Assembly (NCBI GenBank): GCA_028877275.1 | Contig: JAPPFP010000007.1 | Location: 102,440 to 166,439 of the forward strand | Direction: 5' to 3' | DNA: 64,000 bases | Origin: Acidobacteriota bacterium | GTDB taxonomy: Bacteria > Acidobacteriota > Thermoanaerobaculia > Multivoradales > Multivoraceae | Shown: one piece after another, positions 1 to 10,193 of the stretch | Numbering within the stretch: the first letter of the stretch is position 1 | Layout: each line of letters starts with the position of its first letter | Position numbers and translations under genes: made by a program | Notes under the pieces: model-generated | What the model was told of the DNA's origin: nothing | The model's database searches: none | What the model saw: only the letters and a program-made list of their open reading frames with translations

Positions 1-753
<753 letters not shown>

Positions 754-755
754 GG

Positions 756-3224
756 ATGGCCTCGGGATACGTTTCGACCTCGAACGACCGGCTGCCGGTG
801 GTGCCCCTGCGGGACATGGTGGTCTTCCCGCAGATGATGGCGCCCTTCATCGTCGGCCGCCGAGGCTCCGTGCTGGCGCTGGAACAGACGTTGCGCACCG
901 CCGGCAAGCTGATCTTCCTGGTCGCCCAGCGCGATCCGAAGGTCGACGATCCGGGGATCGACCACATTCACAAGATCGGTGTCGTCGCTCGTGTGGTGCA
1001 GAACGTGAAGCTGCCGAACGGCAACGTGAAGGTGATGGTCGAGGGATTGCGACGGGCCGAGTTGCGGACCCTCGAGGAGATCGATGGCGCCTTCGAGGCG
1101 GAGGTCGAGGTCTACGAGATCCACTACCCGGCGGACGACAAGGTCCAGGTCTACATGAGCCGGCTGCTCAACAGCTTCGAGCAGTACGCGAAGATGTCCC
1201 ATCACCTGGCCTTCGAAAGCCTGATGTCGACGCTGAAGCTCGACGATCCCGATCGGTTCGCCGATGCCCTGGCCGCTCACCTGACCGTGTCGACGGCGGA
1301 GAAGCAGACGCTGCTCGAGACGCTGAACCCGTACGAGCGCCTCCAGGCCGTGCACGACCTGCTCGATGTCGAGGTCGAGAAGATCAACATCGACAAGCGG
1401 ATCAACGTGCAGGTCAAGAAGCAGATGGAGAAGGCTCAGAAGGAGTACTACCTCAACGAGAAGATCAAGGCGATCCACCACGAGCTGGGGCGCAAGGATG
1501 AGCGCGGCGACGAGATCGCCGAGCTGAAGGAGAAGATCGAGAAGTCCGGCGCCCCGAAGCTGGTGCGCGAGAAAGCGGAGCAGGAGCTGCGGCGGCTGGA
1601 GGCGATGCCGCCGGTGTCGGCCGAGGCGACCGTGTCGCGAAACTACGTCGACTGGCTGGTGTCGGTGCCGTGGAAGAAGCGCAGCCGCGAGCTGAAGGAC
1701 CTGAAGAAGGCGGCGCGGATCCTGGACGAGGGGCACTACGGCCTGGAGAAGGTCAAGGAACGCGTGCTCGAGTTCCTGGCCGTCCGCCAGCTGACCCACA
1801 AGAACCAGAACTCGATCATCTGCTTCGTCGGTCCTCCGGGCGTCGGCAAGTCCTCGCTGGCCAAGTCGATTGCCGCGGCCACCGGCCGCAAGTTCGTGCG
1901 CCTGTCTCTCGGCGGCGTTCGCGACGAGGCCGAGATCCGCGGGCACCGGCGTACCTACATCGGCGCGTTTCCCGGTCAGATCATCCAGATGATGAAGCGG
2001 GCGGGCACGGTCAACCCGGTCTTCCTCCTCGACGAGGTCGACAAGATGTCGATGGACTTCCGCGGCGATCCGTCGTCCGCGCTGCTCGAGGTGCTCGATC
2101 CGGAGCAGAACGACACGTTCGTCGATCACTACATGGACATCGAGTACGACCTCTCCAAGGTCATGTTCATCGCCACGGCGAACGTCGAGCACCCGATTCC
2201 GCCGGCGCTCAAGGACCGGATGGAGATCATCCAGCTCGCCGGGTACACGCCGAACGAGAAGCTCGAGATCGCGCGCCAGTTCCTGGTGCCGAGGCAACTG
2301 GACAGTCACGGTCTGACCGAGGACGCGATCCGTTTCGGCGAGGACAGCCTGGGATACCTGATGGACTCCTACACCCGCGAGGCGGGCGTCCGCAACCTGG
2401 AGCGCGAGATCGCGGCGGTCTGTCGCAAGCTGGCCCGCCGCCTGGTCGAAGAGGGCCGCGTCAAGAAGGTCAAGGCAAAGGCCAAGGCCAAGGGCAAGGG
2501 CGCATCCAAGGATGCGGAACCCGCCATCGCAGTCAACCGGGAGCTGGTCGGGGAACTCCTCGGCAAGCCGAAGTTCAGGCCCTACAAGAAGCTCGACGAG
2601 TCCGAGGTCGGTGTCGCCACCGGTCTGGCCTGGACCCAGGCGGGCGGCGAGTTGCTGCAGAGCGAAGTCGGTCTGATGAAGGGCAGCGGCAAGCTGATCC
2701 TCACCGGCAAGCTGGGCGACGTGATGAAGGAGTCGGCGAGAGCGGCGATGTCCTACCTGCGTAGCCGCGCCGACGGATTCGGCCTGGAGCCGGGTTTTCA
2801 CGCCGACCAGGACCTCCACATCCACGTTCCCGAGGGCGCCATTCCCAAGGACGGCCCGTCGGCGGGGATCACGATGGCGTCGGCGATCATCTCGTCCCTG
2901 CTGCGGGTGCCGGTACGCGGCGACGTGGCGATGACCGGCGAGATCACACTGCGCGGCAAGGTGCTGCCCGTGGGCGGCATCAAGGACAAGGTGCTGGCCG
3001 CCTACCGCGCGGGCATCTTCGAGATCCTGCTGCCGAAGGAGAACGACAAGGATCTCGAGGAAGTGCCCGAGGAAGTTCGCGACAAGATGAAGTTCCACCT
3101 GGTGGAGTCGATGGACGAGGTCCTCGAGATCGCCTTCGACGGCGTCGTGCAGAGGGCGCCGGAGGTCGCGGCCGAGTTCCAGAAGCCCGCCTCCGAGGCG
3201 CCGCCCGCGAACGTCGCCCACTGA
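756..3224 (+). CDS. lon: ATP-dependent protease Lon (La)
   Basis: This is an 822-residue Lon. An N-terminal substrate-recognition domain (PLRDMVVFP near residue 15) is followed by a coiled region. The AAA+ module has Walker A GPPGVGKS near residue 359 and Walker B FLLDEVDK near 422. The C-terminal protease domain carries Ser702 in PKDGPSAG and Lys745 in GIKDKV, the expected Ser-Lys dyad. I chose the ATG at 756 because homology begins there; the frame is open upstream only as an overlap with clpX. Oddity: a lysine/alanine/glycine-rich linker (about residues 569-588) sits between the ATPase and protease domains and looks like an insertion. Confidence 0.97.
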   Translation: MASGYVSTSNDRLPVVPLRDMVVFPQMMAPFIVGRRGSVLALEQTLRTAGKLIFLVAQRDPKVDDPGIDHIHKIGVVARVVQNVKLPNGNVKVMVEGLRRAELRTLEEIDGAFEAEVEVYEIHYPADDKVQVYMSRLLNSFEQYAKMSHHLAFESLMSTLKLDDPDRFADALAAHLTVSTAEKQTLLETLNPYERLQAVHDLLDVEVEKINIDKRINVQVKKQMEKAQKEYYLNEKIKAIHHELGRKDERGDEIAELKEKIEKSGAPKLVREKAEQELRRLEAMPPVSAEATVSRNYVDWLVSVPWKKRSRELKDLKKAARILDEGHYGLEKVKERVLEFLAVRQLTHKNQNSIICFVGPPGVGKSSLAKSIAAATGRKFVRLSLGGVRDEAEIRGHRRTYIGAFPGQIIQMMKRAGTVNPVFLLDEVDKMSMDFRGDPSSALLEVLDPEQNDTFVDHYMDIEYDLSKVMFIATANVEHPIPPALKDRMEIIQLAGYTPNEKLEIARQFLVPRQLDSHGLTEDAIRFGEDSLGYLMDSYTREAGVRNLEREIAAVCRKLARRLVEEGRVKKVKAKAKAKGKGASKDAEPAIAVNRELVGELLGKPKFRPYKKLDESEVGVATGLAWTQAGGELLQSEVGLMKGSGKLILTGKLGDVMKESARAAMSYLRSRADGFGLEPGFHADQDLHIHVPEGAIPKDGPSAGITMASAIISSLLRVPVRGDVAMTGEITLRGKVLPVGGIKDKVLAAYRAGIFEILLPKENDKDLEEVPEEVRDKMKFHLVESMDEVLEIAFDGVVQRAPEVAAEFQKPASEAPPANVAH

Positions 3225-3254
3225 AGAGGCCCACTCAGGAAACCGAGCGGGACC

Positions 3255-3833
3255 TTGAAGGTCCGTGACGCCCGCTTCGTCGTTTCGGCTGTACGGGCGG
3301 CCGACCTGCCCCGGGACGGCCGACCGCAGGTTGCCTTCGCCGGTCGCTCGAACGTCGGCAAGTCGAGCCTGATCAACCGGTTGCTGGGCCGCAAGGATCT
3401 TGCGCGCACGAGCTCGAAGCCGGGGCGAACCCGGAGCGTCAACTTCTTTCTGATCGACGACTCCTGGTACGTCGTGGACCTGCCCGGTTACGGCTACGCC
3501 CGGGTTTCGAAGAGCGAACGGGAGGCCTGGGGTCGGAGCGTCGATCAGTACTTCCGCTCGGCTGCCGGGTTGGTGCGGGTCGTGCTGCTGGTCGATGCTA
3601 AGGTCGCGGGCACGCCGCTCGACTCCGAAGCGTACGGATACCTAGGAGGTCTGGGACTCGAACCCGTCGTGGTCGTGACCAAGATCGACCGCGTGAAACG
3701 GGGGGCTCGAGCCGGGACCCTTGCCAAGGTTGCAGAGCTGTTGGGAATGCCGCCCGGGGCTGAGCTGTTTTCCGTGTCGTCTCGAACCGGCGAAGGAGTC
3801 TCGCGGCTGTTTGCAGAGTTACTCGGCCCTTGA
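3255..3833 (+). CDS. engB: ribosome biogenesis GTP-binding protein EngB/YsxC
   Basis: This 192-residue TrmE-Era-EngA-EngB family GTPase is needed for large ribosomal subunit assembly. The G1 P-loop GRSNVGKSS is at residues 30-38, G3 DLPGYG near 75-80 and G4 TKID near 142-145, with SxRTGEG close to the C-terminus as G5. Length is normal for the family. Translation appears to start at TTG, because no ATG lies upstream of the conserved VRDARFV strand. It lies 30 bp downstream of lon, probably in the same transcript. Confidence 0.95.
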   Translation: MKVRDARFVVSAVRAADLPRDGRPQVAFAGRSNVGKSSLINRLLGRKDLARTSSKPGRTRSVNFFLIDDSWYVVDLPGYGYARVSKSEREAWGRSVDQYFRSAAGLVRVVLLVDAKVAGTPLDSEAYGYLGGLGLEPVVVVTKIDRVKRGARAGTLAKVAELLGMPPGAELFSVSSRTGEGVSRLFAELLGP

Positions 3834-3891
3834 CGCTCAGATCCCTGGGCACTTGAGGGCGGGTGGTGCCTCTCGGCGAGGATGAAGAAAG

Positions 3892-5238
3892 ATGACGATC
3901 GACGGAGCCCCTGAAGCAGGGCGTAGTGGAAACGGCGGCGCCAGGGCGGCCGAGAGCGCCGACCTGGCCTTCGACCTGAAGGCCCTGAAGGACCTGAGCA
4001 ATGCCGACCTGCTCAAGCTGGCTCACAAGCTGGAGGTGGTGGGCGCCACCGGCATGCCCAGGCAGGAGTTGACGTTCAAGATCCTGGAGGCCCAGACGGA
4101 GAAGAGCGGACTGCTGTTCGGGGAAGGGGTCCTCGAATGCCTGACCGATGGCTTCGGTTTCCTCCGCGCGCCGGAGTACAGCTACCTGCCGGGGCCCGAC
4201 GACATCTACGTTTCCCGCAGCCAGATCCGGCGTTTCGACCTCCGCACCGGCGACACCGTCTCGGGTCAGGTGCGGCAGCCGATGAACAAGGGCGAGCGCT
4301 ATCTCGCCCTGATCAAGCTCGAAGCGGTGAACTTCGAGCACCCGGACGTTGTGCGGCAGAAGATCTTCTTCGACAACCTGACTCCGCTGTACCCGGAGGA
4401 GCGGCTCCAGCTGGAAGTCTCCGGAGACCTCTCGTCCCGGGTGACGGACCTGGTGACGCCGATGGGCAAGGGCCAGCGCGCACTGATCGTGGCGCCGCCG
4501 CGCACCGGCAAGACGATGCTTCTGCAGTCGCTCGCGCGATCGATCGCCACGAACCACCCGGAGGTCGTGCTGGTCGTCCTGCTGATCGACGAGCGTCCCG
4601 AGGAAGTGACCGACATGGAGCGGTCGGTGCGCGGGGAGGTCGTCTCGTCCACCTTCGACGAACCTGCCTCGCGGCACACTCAGGTCGCCGAGATGGTGAT
4701 CGAAAAGGCCAAGCGGCTGGTCGAGTACGGCAAGGACGTCGTCATCCTGCTCGACTCGATCACTCGTCTGGCGCGCGCTTACAACACGGTGCAACCGCCT
4801 TCGGGCAAGGTGCTGTCCGGAGGCATCGACGCCAACGCCCTGCAACGCCCGAAGCGGTTCTTCGGCGCCGCCCGGAACATCGAGGGTGGCGGCTCGCTGA
4901 CCATCGTCGCCACGGCGCTGATCGACACGGGCAGCCGGATGGACGACGTGATCTTCGAGGAGTTCAAGGGCACGGGCAACTCGGAGTTGCATCTCGACCG
5001 GAAGCTGGTCGACAAGCGGATCTTCCCGGCGATCGACATCGAGAAGTCCGGCACCCGCAAGGAGGAGCTGCTGCTTTCGGCGGACGATCTGCAGCGGGTC
5101 TGGGTGCTGCGCAAGGTGTTGAATCCGCTGCCGACGGTCGAGGCGATGGAGGTGCTCCAGGAGCGGCTCAAGAACACGCCGTCGAACGCCGAGTTCCTCG
5201 CCGCGATGTCGAGGGGCGCAAGGGGAGCGCCGAACTGA
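3892..5238 (+). CDS. rho: transcription termination factor Rho
   Basis: A 448-residue hexameric RNA helicase that terminates transcription. The N-terminus is a short polar stretch, then a Rho-N domain (about residues 27-65). The cold-shock-like RNA-binding domain contains FGFLR and ends near 150. The ATPase core has P-loop PPRTGKT near residue 202, Walker [12 protein letters not shown], and the Q-loop/R-loop stretch containing SGGIDANAL. The P-loop reads PPRTGKT rather than the enterobacterial PPKAGKT. An AG-rich stretch, GAAGAAAG, lies just upstream of the ATG. Several convergent gene pairs in this window have no space for intrinsic terminators, which fits reliance on Rho. Confidence 0.97.
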   Translation: MTIDGAPEAGRSGNGGARAAESADLAFDLKALKDLSNADLLKLAHKLEVVGATGMPRQELTFKILEAQTEKSGLLFGEGVLECLTDGFGFLRAPEYSYLPGPDDIYVSRSQIRRFDLRTGDTVSGQVRQPMNKGERYLALIKLEAVNFEHPDVVRQKIFFDNLTPLYPEERLQLEVSGDLSSRVTDLVTPMGKGQRALIVAPPRTGKTMLLQSLARSIATNHPEVVLVVLLIDERPEEVTDMERSVRGEVVSSTFDEPASRHTQVAEMVIEKAKRLVEYGKDVVILLDSITRLARAYNTVQPPSGKVLSGGIDANALQRPKRFFGAARNIEGGGSLTIVATALIDTGSRMDDVIFEEFKGTGNSELHLDRKLVDKRIFPAIDIEKSGTRKEELLLSADDLQRVWVLRKVLNPLPTVEAMEVLQERLKNTPSNAEFLAAMSRGARGAPN

Positions 5239-5267
5239 GTCCCGCACCCGCCAGCCCCCGGGTCGCC

Positions 5268-6545
5268 GTGCTGCCGACGGCGCCCGCCTCGATCCTGGCC
5301 GACTATCACGAACTCCTGAACCTCGCGGGTTACCGCGAGGTGATCGATCCTTCGGTCGACACGGCGCTCAAGATCAACATCTCCTGGCACTTCTTCTACC
5401 CCGGCAGCTCGACGACGCCCTGGCAGCTCGAAGGGGTGGTGCGGGCGATGGAGAAGGACGGCTACGACCCGGCGTTGATTCATGGTTGCCACAACCGGAC
5501 CGTCGTCATCGACGCCCGCCTGGGCGAGCGCGAGAACAAGCAAGTCGATGTCATCGAGGCGCACGGCCTGCGCAACGTCCACCTCTACGAGGAGGGCGAG
5601 GAGTGGCTGCCGGTCCGGGAGGCCGTGGGCGACCTCGCCTCGCGGTTTCTGTGCCTGAACGACGTCTACCCGCGGGGCTTTCACATTCCGGCACGGTTCG
5701 TGGGCGAGAACATCATCCACCTGCCGACGGTCAAGACCCACGTCTTCACGACCACGACCGGGGCGATGAAGAACGCGTTCGGCGGGCTGCTGAACGAGCG
5801 CCGGCACTGGACCCACCCGGTCATCCACGAGACCTTGGTCGACCTGCTGATGATCCAGCAGCACATCCACCGGGGGGTGTTCGCGGCCATGGACGGCACC
5901 TTTGCCGGCGACGGGCCGGGACCGCGCTGCATGATCCCGCGGATTGGCAACGTCATCCTGGCTAGCGCGGACCAGGTCGCGATCGACGCCGTGGCCGCAA
6001 AGCTGATGGGCTTCGACCCGCTCTCGATCCGCTACATTCGGCTCGCGCACGATCTCGGGCTCGGCTGCGGCGACCCGCGGGACATCGAGATCGTGGGCGA
6101 CCCGGCGGTCGCGGGCAGGAGCTGGGGCTTCGTCGGTCCCTTCCGGAAGATGACCTTCGCCGCGAGGATGCAGCACAAGATCTACTGGGGGCCGCTGCGG
6201 CGCCCCGTCGAGTGGTCGCTGCGCACCTTTCTCGCGCCCTGGGCGTATCTGGCGAGCGTCCTCTACCACGACTCCTTCTGGTACCCGTACAAGGCGAAAC
6301 GGCAGATGGCCGAGGCGCTGGCGAGCCCCTGGGGGCGTCTGTTCGCCGGCTGGGAGCAGGCCCGGACGGACGGGCGCGGCTACCCGCAGATCGCCGCCCG
6401 GCCGGCGGTCGCGTTCCGGACCGGTTGGCGGGCCTTCCTGACCTCGCTTCGCATCCTCTGGACCTGTCTGCGGGAAGCGCCTGAAGTCGCCATGCGCCTG
6501 AGCCGGCGCTCGGACGCCGCCGGCGTTCACGGTTCAGGTTCCTGA
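5268..6545 (+). CDS. DUF362 domain-containing protein
   Basis: About 425 residues with the DUF362 fold seen in many iron-sulfur-associated or uncharacterised proteins: an N-terminal beta strand (AVLPTAP), [17 protein letters not shown] central motif ([18 protein letters not shown]) and the [16 protein letters not shown] segment. No CxxC ferredoxin motif is visible, so this is the ferredoxin-less type. The function of the family is largely unknown. The start is uncertain: GTG at 5268 is the first standard codon, but the strand RVAVL begins slightly earlier, so a CTG at 5235 overlapping the rho stop is possible. It is followed 10 bp later by the O-antigen-ligase-like gene. Confidence 0.8.
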   Translation: MLPTAPASILADYHELLNLAGYREVIDPSVDTALKINISWHFFYPGSSTTPWQLEGVVRAMEKDGYDPALIHGCHNRTVVIDARLGERENKQVDVIEAHGLRNVHLYEEGEEWLPVREAVGDLASRFLCLNDVYPRGFHIPARFVGENIIHLPTVKTHVFTTTTGAMKNAFGGLLNERRHWTHPVIHETLVDLLMIQQHIHRGVFAAMDGTFAGDGPGPRCMIPRIGNVILASADQVAIDAVAAKLMGFDPLSIRYIRLAHDLGLGCGDPRDIEIVGDPAVAGRSWGFVGPFRKMTFAARMQHKIYWGPLRRPVEWSLRTFLAPWAYLASVLYHDSFWYPYKAKRQMAEALASPWGRLFAGWEQARTDGRGYPQIAARPAVAFRTGWRAFLTSLRILWTCLREAPEVAMRLSRRSDAAGVHGSGS

Positions 6546-6555
6546 GCCCGGTTCG

Positions 6556-8673
6556 ATGGCCGGCGGGCGGTGGCAGGAAACCGGTGCCGCCCTCGCGGTC
6601 GTGTCGGCTCTGGCGATGGTCCTGTTCCACGCCGGGACGTTCCACCGGGGGGCCACCGCGTTCTCCCTGGCCGCCGGCGCCGCTCTGCTGCTCGCGTTCG
6701 CGTTTCTGGGCCACGGGTCGTTTCTGGATCCGTTGGCTCTGCGACGAGACGGGTCTCCGTGGTGGCCGGCGCTCCTTGGCGCCCTCTGGTTTTCCGTTCT
6801 GGCGAGCTGGATTCAGTCGCCGGTAGGCCGCGCTGGTGAGGCGATCGTCCTCTTCCTCCTGCCCGCGACCTGGGCTGCGGCGGGAATCGGCAGGTTCCTC
6901 GGCTCGGACGCGGCCGTTCGTCGGGCTCTGGCCGGCTGCGCCGTGGTTGGCGTGTCGGCGGCGACCTGGGCGTTGGCCATGCGGCCGCTCCACGAACAAG
7001 GCCGGGCCGCACTGCCGATCGGTCACCACAACCAGTTGGCGCTGGTGCTCGTGGCGATTCTGCCTCCCGCCGTGCTTGGCGCCTGGCGGGTCGCCGGACC
7101 GGATCGGCGGAGATGGGGTCAGGGTGCGGCGCTCTTCGTCGGTGCCGTCCTGGTGTGGACCCTGGCCGCCACTGGTTCGATGTCCGGCTTGGCGGCGCTT
7201 CTCGTGCAGGCGGTGGGCGCCGCGGCGTGGATCCTCTGGCGGAGCAAGGGGCGCCGGGTACTCGTCCCGCTTGCCGCGCTGCTGGCTCTGGTAGCCGGAC
7301 TGGCGCTCTCGACAGCCTGGGCCGGCTCCCGGCTCGACATCCCGGGCCCGATCGGTCGTCTGGGCGCGATCCTGCGGCTCGAGGATCCGTCGCTCCTGGC
7401 TCGCCGCACCTACGCGGAGGCCGCGGCTGCGGGCTTTGCGGAGCGCTCGCTTCTCGGCTGGGGTCCGGGATCCACGAGCTGGACGCTGGCGAACCACTGG
7501 CGGCCGGCGCCGGGGGTTCACCCGCCGGGCGAGGTGGTCACGGATGCCCACAGCCTGCTGGCCCAGGTTCCCTACGAACTCGGTGTGGCCGGCTCGGCTT
7601 TGATGCTGTTGCTCGTGGCGCGCTACGGCCGGGTTCGCCTGGGCGAACTGGGCGATCCCCGGGTGCGGGATCCGGTGCTCCTGGCGGCGGCCTTGCTCGG
7701 CCTGATGGGCGCCGGAGTCTGCCTGGCTTTCGGCGTTTTCGCCGTCGTGACGGCGGTTCCCGCGGTGCTGATTCTCAATCTGGGGCTGGCGGCGGCGGCG
7801 TCTTGCCGCACACTGGGTGCGCCGGCGTCCTCGCCGGCTTCTGAAGGAGGCGCCGCCGCGAAGCGGCGACCTCCGGCCCGCTGGCGGCAAGGGCTTCGGA
7901 TCGCCTTCTATCTCTGGCTGGTCGCCGCCGCGGCCTGGACCTGGCAGCGGACGTCGGCTGCTCGCGCATACGAAGTCGTGATGGCCACGAAGATGGCCGA
8001 TCCAGCCGCGGCGTCTCGGGCGGCCGCCCGCGATCCTTCGTTTCCCCTCTACCACCTCCGCCTCGATCCCTGGACCGCGGCCGCGGCCGCCGACGGTCTC
8101 GCGCCCCTGTGGCTGCTGGCCGGGGTCGATCAGACCGTGGACGTCGACAGGCGACGGCAGGCGCTCGAGCGGGCCTGCGACCTCGACCCACTGTCGGCGC
8201 TGGCCCCGTTCGAACTCATGCGAGTGGAGCGCGAAGCGGGCATGGCGGCCACGGACCCCCGCGTCGCCGTGCGCGCCGCGCGCGCGATTCTGGCCGAGCC
8301 GTTGCTGCTGGCCGCGGCCGCCTTCGAGGGAGACCCGGATCTCCGGGCCGAGCTGCATCGCCAGATCCAGTCGTGGCCGGGACTTCCGCCCGGCTGGCTG
8401 GCGGCCTTCGAGGAGCTGTGGTTCGGCCTCGACTGGTCGAACGGGCACGAGGGTCCACCGCGCGACGTACTGTCGGTGGACGCCGATGGTCGGCCCGCGG
8501 TCTCGTTCAGCCTGTTCGCCTTCCGGCGTCAACCCTGGCCGCTCTCGATCGGCGCCGTGCCTCTCCGGAGTCATCGCCTCGACTTCGTCGCGGCTCGTGA
8601 CCTCCCGGCCGTGACCCGATTGCCCGAGACCGCGCCGGAGCCGTTCTGGATCCGTCGCTGCGGAGTGGAGTAG
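6556..8673 (+). CDS. O-antigen ligase / polymerase-like multi-spanning membrane protein
   Basis: A 705-residue inner-membrane protein with roughly ten hydrophobic segments in the first 440 residues and a soluble C-terminal part. The HNQL segment near residue 158 and the GWGPGS...DAHS loop near residue 310-335 match the Wzy_C (O-antigen ligase/polymerase) family, which joins or polymerises surface glycans using undecaprenyl-linked substrates. Substrate cannot be told from sequence. Residues about 418-438 are encoded by an inserted copy of a dispersed repeat (see repeat at 7809). Its TAG stop directly abuts the stop of the convergent GGDEF gene. Confidence 0.75.
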   Translation: MAGGRWQETGAALAVVSALAMVLFHAGTFHRGATAFSLAAGAALLLAFAFLGHGSFLDPLALRRDGSPWWPALLGALWFSVLASWIQSPVGRAGEAIVLFLLPATWAAAGIGRFLGSDAAVRRALAGCAVVGVSAATWALAMRPLHEQGRAALPIGHHNQLALVLVAILPPAVLGAWRVAGPDRRRWGQGAALFVGAVLVWTLAATGSMSGLAALLVQAVGAAAWILWRSKGRRVLVPLAALLALVAGLALSTAWAGSRLDIPGPIGRLGAILRLEDPSLLARRTYAEAAAAGFAERSLLGWGPGSTSWTLANHWRPAPGVHPPGEVVTDAHSLLAQVPYELGVAGSALMLLLVARYGRVRLGELGDPRVRDPVLLAAALLGLMGAGVCLAFGVFAVVTAVPAVLILNLGLAAAASCRTLGAPASSPASEGGAAAKRRPPARWRQGLRIAFYLWLVAAAAWTWQRTSAARAYEVVMATKMADPAAASRAAARDPSFPLYHLRLDPWTAAAAADGLAPLWLLAGVDQTVDVDRRRQALERACDLDPLSALAPFELMRVEREAGMAATDPRVAVRAARAILAEPLLLAAAAFEGDPDLRAELHRQIQSWPGLPPGWLAAFEELWFGLDWSNGHEGPPRDVLSVDADGRPAVSFSLFAFRRQPWPLSIGAVPLRSHRLDFVAARDLPAVTRLPETAPEPFWIRRCGVE
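7809..7868 (+). repeat. dispersed palindromic repeat element inserted in-frame in a coding gene
   Basis: A 31-nt block (7809-7839) matches 34037-34067 at 30 of 31 positions. In both places it is followed by a short GC hairpin with a GAA loop: here CGCCGC-GAA-GCGGCG at 7854-7868. This copy lies inside the O-antigen-ligase-like gene, keeps the frame open, and falls between the last membrane segments, where a hydrophilic Ala/Arg/Pro-rich stretch results. Confidence 0.75.
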
Positions 8674-9342
8674 TCAGGCCACGCCAGTGGCTTCGGCGCT
8701 GGCCGCGACCACGCGGTTGCGGCCGGCGTGCTTGGCCTGGTACATGGCGCTGTCCGCCAGTTGCAGCAGGCGCGTTGCCGCGCCTGCCGGGCTCGGCGTC
8801 TCGTCGCGGTCGCCGCAGGCCTCGGCCCGCGTCGAGGCGGCGCCGATCGAGCAGGTCACGCGGACCAGCGGACGGCGGCGGGGCGGCTCGCCGCCTGGCA
8901 GGAGGGTGGCGGCCAGGGCAGACCGGAGGCGCTCGGCACGCTGCAGGCACCCGTCGAGGTCGGCGCCGGGCAGGACGACGACGAACTCGTCGCCGCCGTA
9001 GCGGGCGGCGAGACCTCGTGCCCGCTTCGCGGCGGCATCGACGAGCTTCGCCACCCGGCTCAGAATGCGGCTGCCCGTCACGTGGCCGTGGCGATCGTTG
9101 ACGCGCTTGAAGCGGTCGAGGTCGATGAACAGCAGGCCGATGTAGCCGCCATCGCGTTCCGCATCCTGGATCGCCTCGGCAAGCGCGCCGTGCAGCGCCT
9201 CGCCGTCGAGAAGGCCGGTCAGGCCGTCGCGGTGCGCGTCTTCGGCGCTGCGGACGCCGACGACCTGACGGAGGGCGGCCGCCGCGCGTGAGGCCAGCTC
9301 CTTCGCTGGGGTCTTCCTGTTGTCGGCGCCGTCCCTGGTCAC
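8674..9342 (-). CDS. diguanylate cyclase (GGDEF domain)
   Basis: A 222-residue protein that is almost entirely a GGDEF domain (about residues 40-210), predicted to make cyclic di-GMP from two GTP. The active-site loop reads YGGDEF, with the DLDRFKRVND metal/substrate segment upstream and the AMYQAKHAGRN ending downstream, so catalysis looks possible. The product-inhibition I-site (RxxD nine residues before GGDEF) reads RARG, so feedback inhibition is probably lost. No sensory or membrane domain precedes it. Start appears to be GTG. It is convergent with the upstream membrane gene, with no intergenic base. Confidence 0.9.
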   Translation of the reverse strand: MTRDGADNRKTPAKELASRAAAALRQVVGVRSAEDAHRDGLTGLLDGEALHGALAEAIQDAERDGGYIGLLFIDLDRFKRVNDRHGHVTGSRILSRVAKLVDAAAKRARGLAARYGGDEFVVVLPGADLDGCLQRAERLRSALAATLLPGGEPPRRRPLVRVTCSIGAASTRAEACGDRDETPSPAGAATRLLQLADSAMYQAKHAGRNRVVAASAEATGVA

Positions 9343-9398
9343 GGCAGGGATCTTACGGCGAGCGCGCCGCCGTGCGGATTCCGGAACTCCTCAATCCC

Positions 9399-10193
9399 TC
9401 ACCAGGTCTCCACCCAGGGCCTGAGAACTACCTCGAAGGCCCAGGTGGACCGGTGCTGCCGGTGAAGCTGCAGGTAGAGATCGGCGATCCGGTCCGGGTC
9501 CGCCATGTTGTCGTCCACGGCGGTGCCGGCCATGCGGTGCCAGCGGCTGCCGTCATCCTGCGTCCAGCCGATCGCCGCGTCGATCGGCACGTGGGCGACG
9601 TGGATGCCTTTTGGTCCGAGTTCCCTCGCCATGCTCTGCGCCAGACCGGCCTTGGCGTGGCATGCCATGGCGAAGGCGCCGCTCCTGGCGAAACCCTTGA
9701 GCGCCCCGCTGGCATTGGTGAAGATGATGGTGCCCCGGTGCCCGTCGCCTTCCGGCTCAGGGCCTGCCAGCATCCGCCGCGTCGCCTCCCGGCCGACCAG
9801 GAACGCGCTGTAGGCGGAGTTGTGGAGCACCTGGCGCACGAGCTCGCGATCCGCTTGGTGGATGCCCTTGCGGAAGATGTCGGCCATGCGGCCGTCGATG
9901 TTGTGAACGACGAAGATCGGGTCGCCAAGATCGCGCCCAACCGCCTCGAACAGGCTCGCCACCGCGTCCGGGTCGCTCGCGTCGCAGCCGTAGCGCCGCA
10001 CGTCGTGATCCTCCTCCAGCTTGAGCAGCGCGGGCTTGTCCGGCGTCCGGGCGGCGACCGCGACCCGCATATCCTCGCCGGCGAAGAGCCGGGCGCAACT
10101 CGCGCTGATGCCCGGACCGCCGCCGACGATCAGGGCAACCTCGGCCGTCGCTTCGCGGCGCGCCTTTCCGCGGCGCCGGCTCCTAGCCGGCAT
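9399..10193 (-). CDS. SDR-family oxidoreductase lacking the catalytic tyrosine
   Basis: 264 residues with a Rossmann fold: a glycine motif GGGPGIS near residue 24 and the VHNIDG strand corresponding to the SDR NNAG motif. The usual YxxxK reads ACHAK, so the lysine is kept but the tyrosine is replaced by alanine. The downstream SMARELGPKGIHVAHVPID segment is typical of a divergent SDR group that naturally lacks the canonical tyrosine. NAD(P) binding is likely; the substrate is unknown. It overlaps the 3' end of the molybdopterin oxidoreductase gene by 11 bp, so the two are co-expressed. Confidence 0.8.
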   Translation of the reverse strand: MPARSRRRGKARREATAEVALIVGGGPGISASCARLFAGEDMRVAVAARTPDKPALLKLEEDHDVRRYGCDASDPDAVASLFEAVGRDLGDPIFVVHNIDGRMADIFRKGIHQADRELVRQVLHNSAYSAFLVGREATRRMLAGPEPEGDGHRGTIIFTNASGALKGFARSGAFAMACHAKAGLAQSMARELGPKGIHVAHVPIDAAIGWTQDDGSRWHRMAGTAVDDNMADPDRIADLYLQLHRQHRSTWAFEVVLRPWVETW

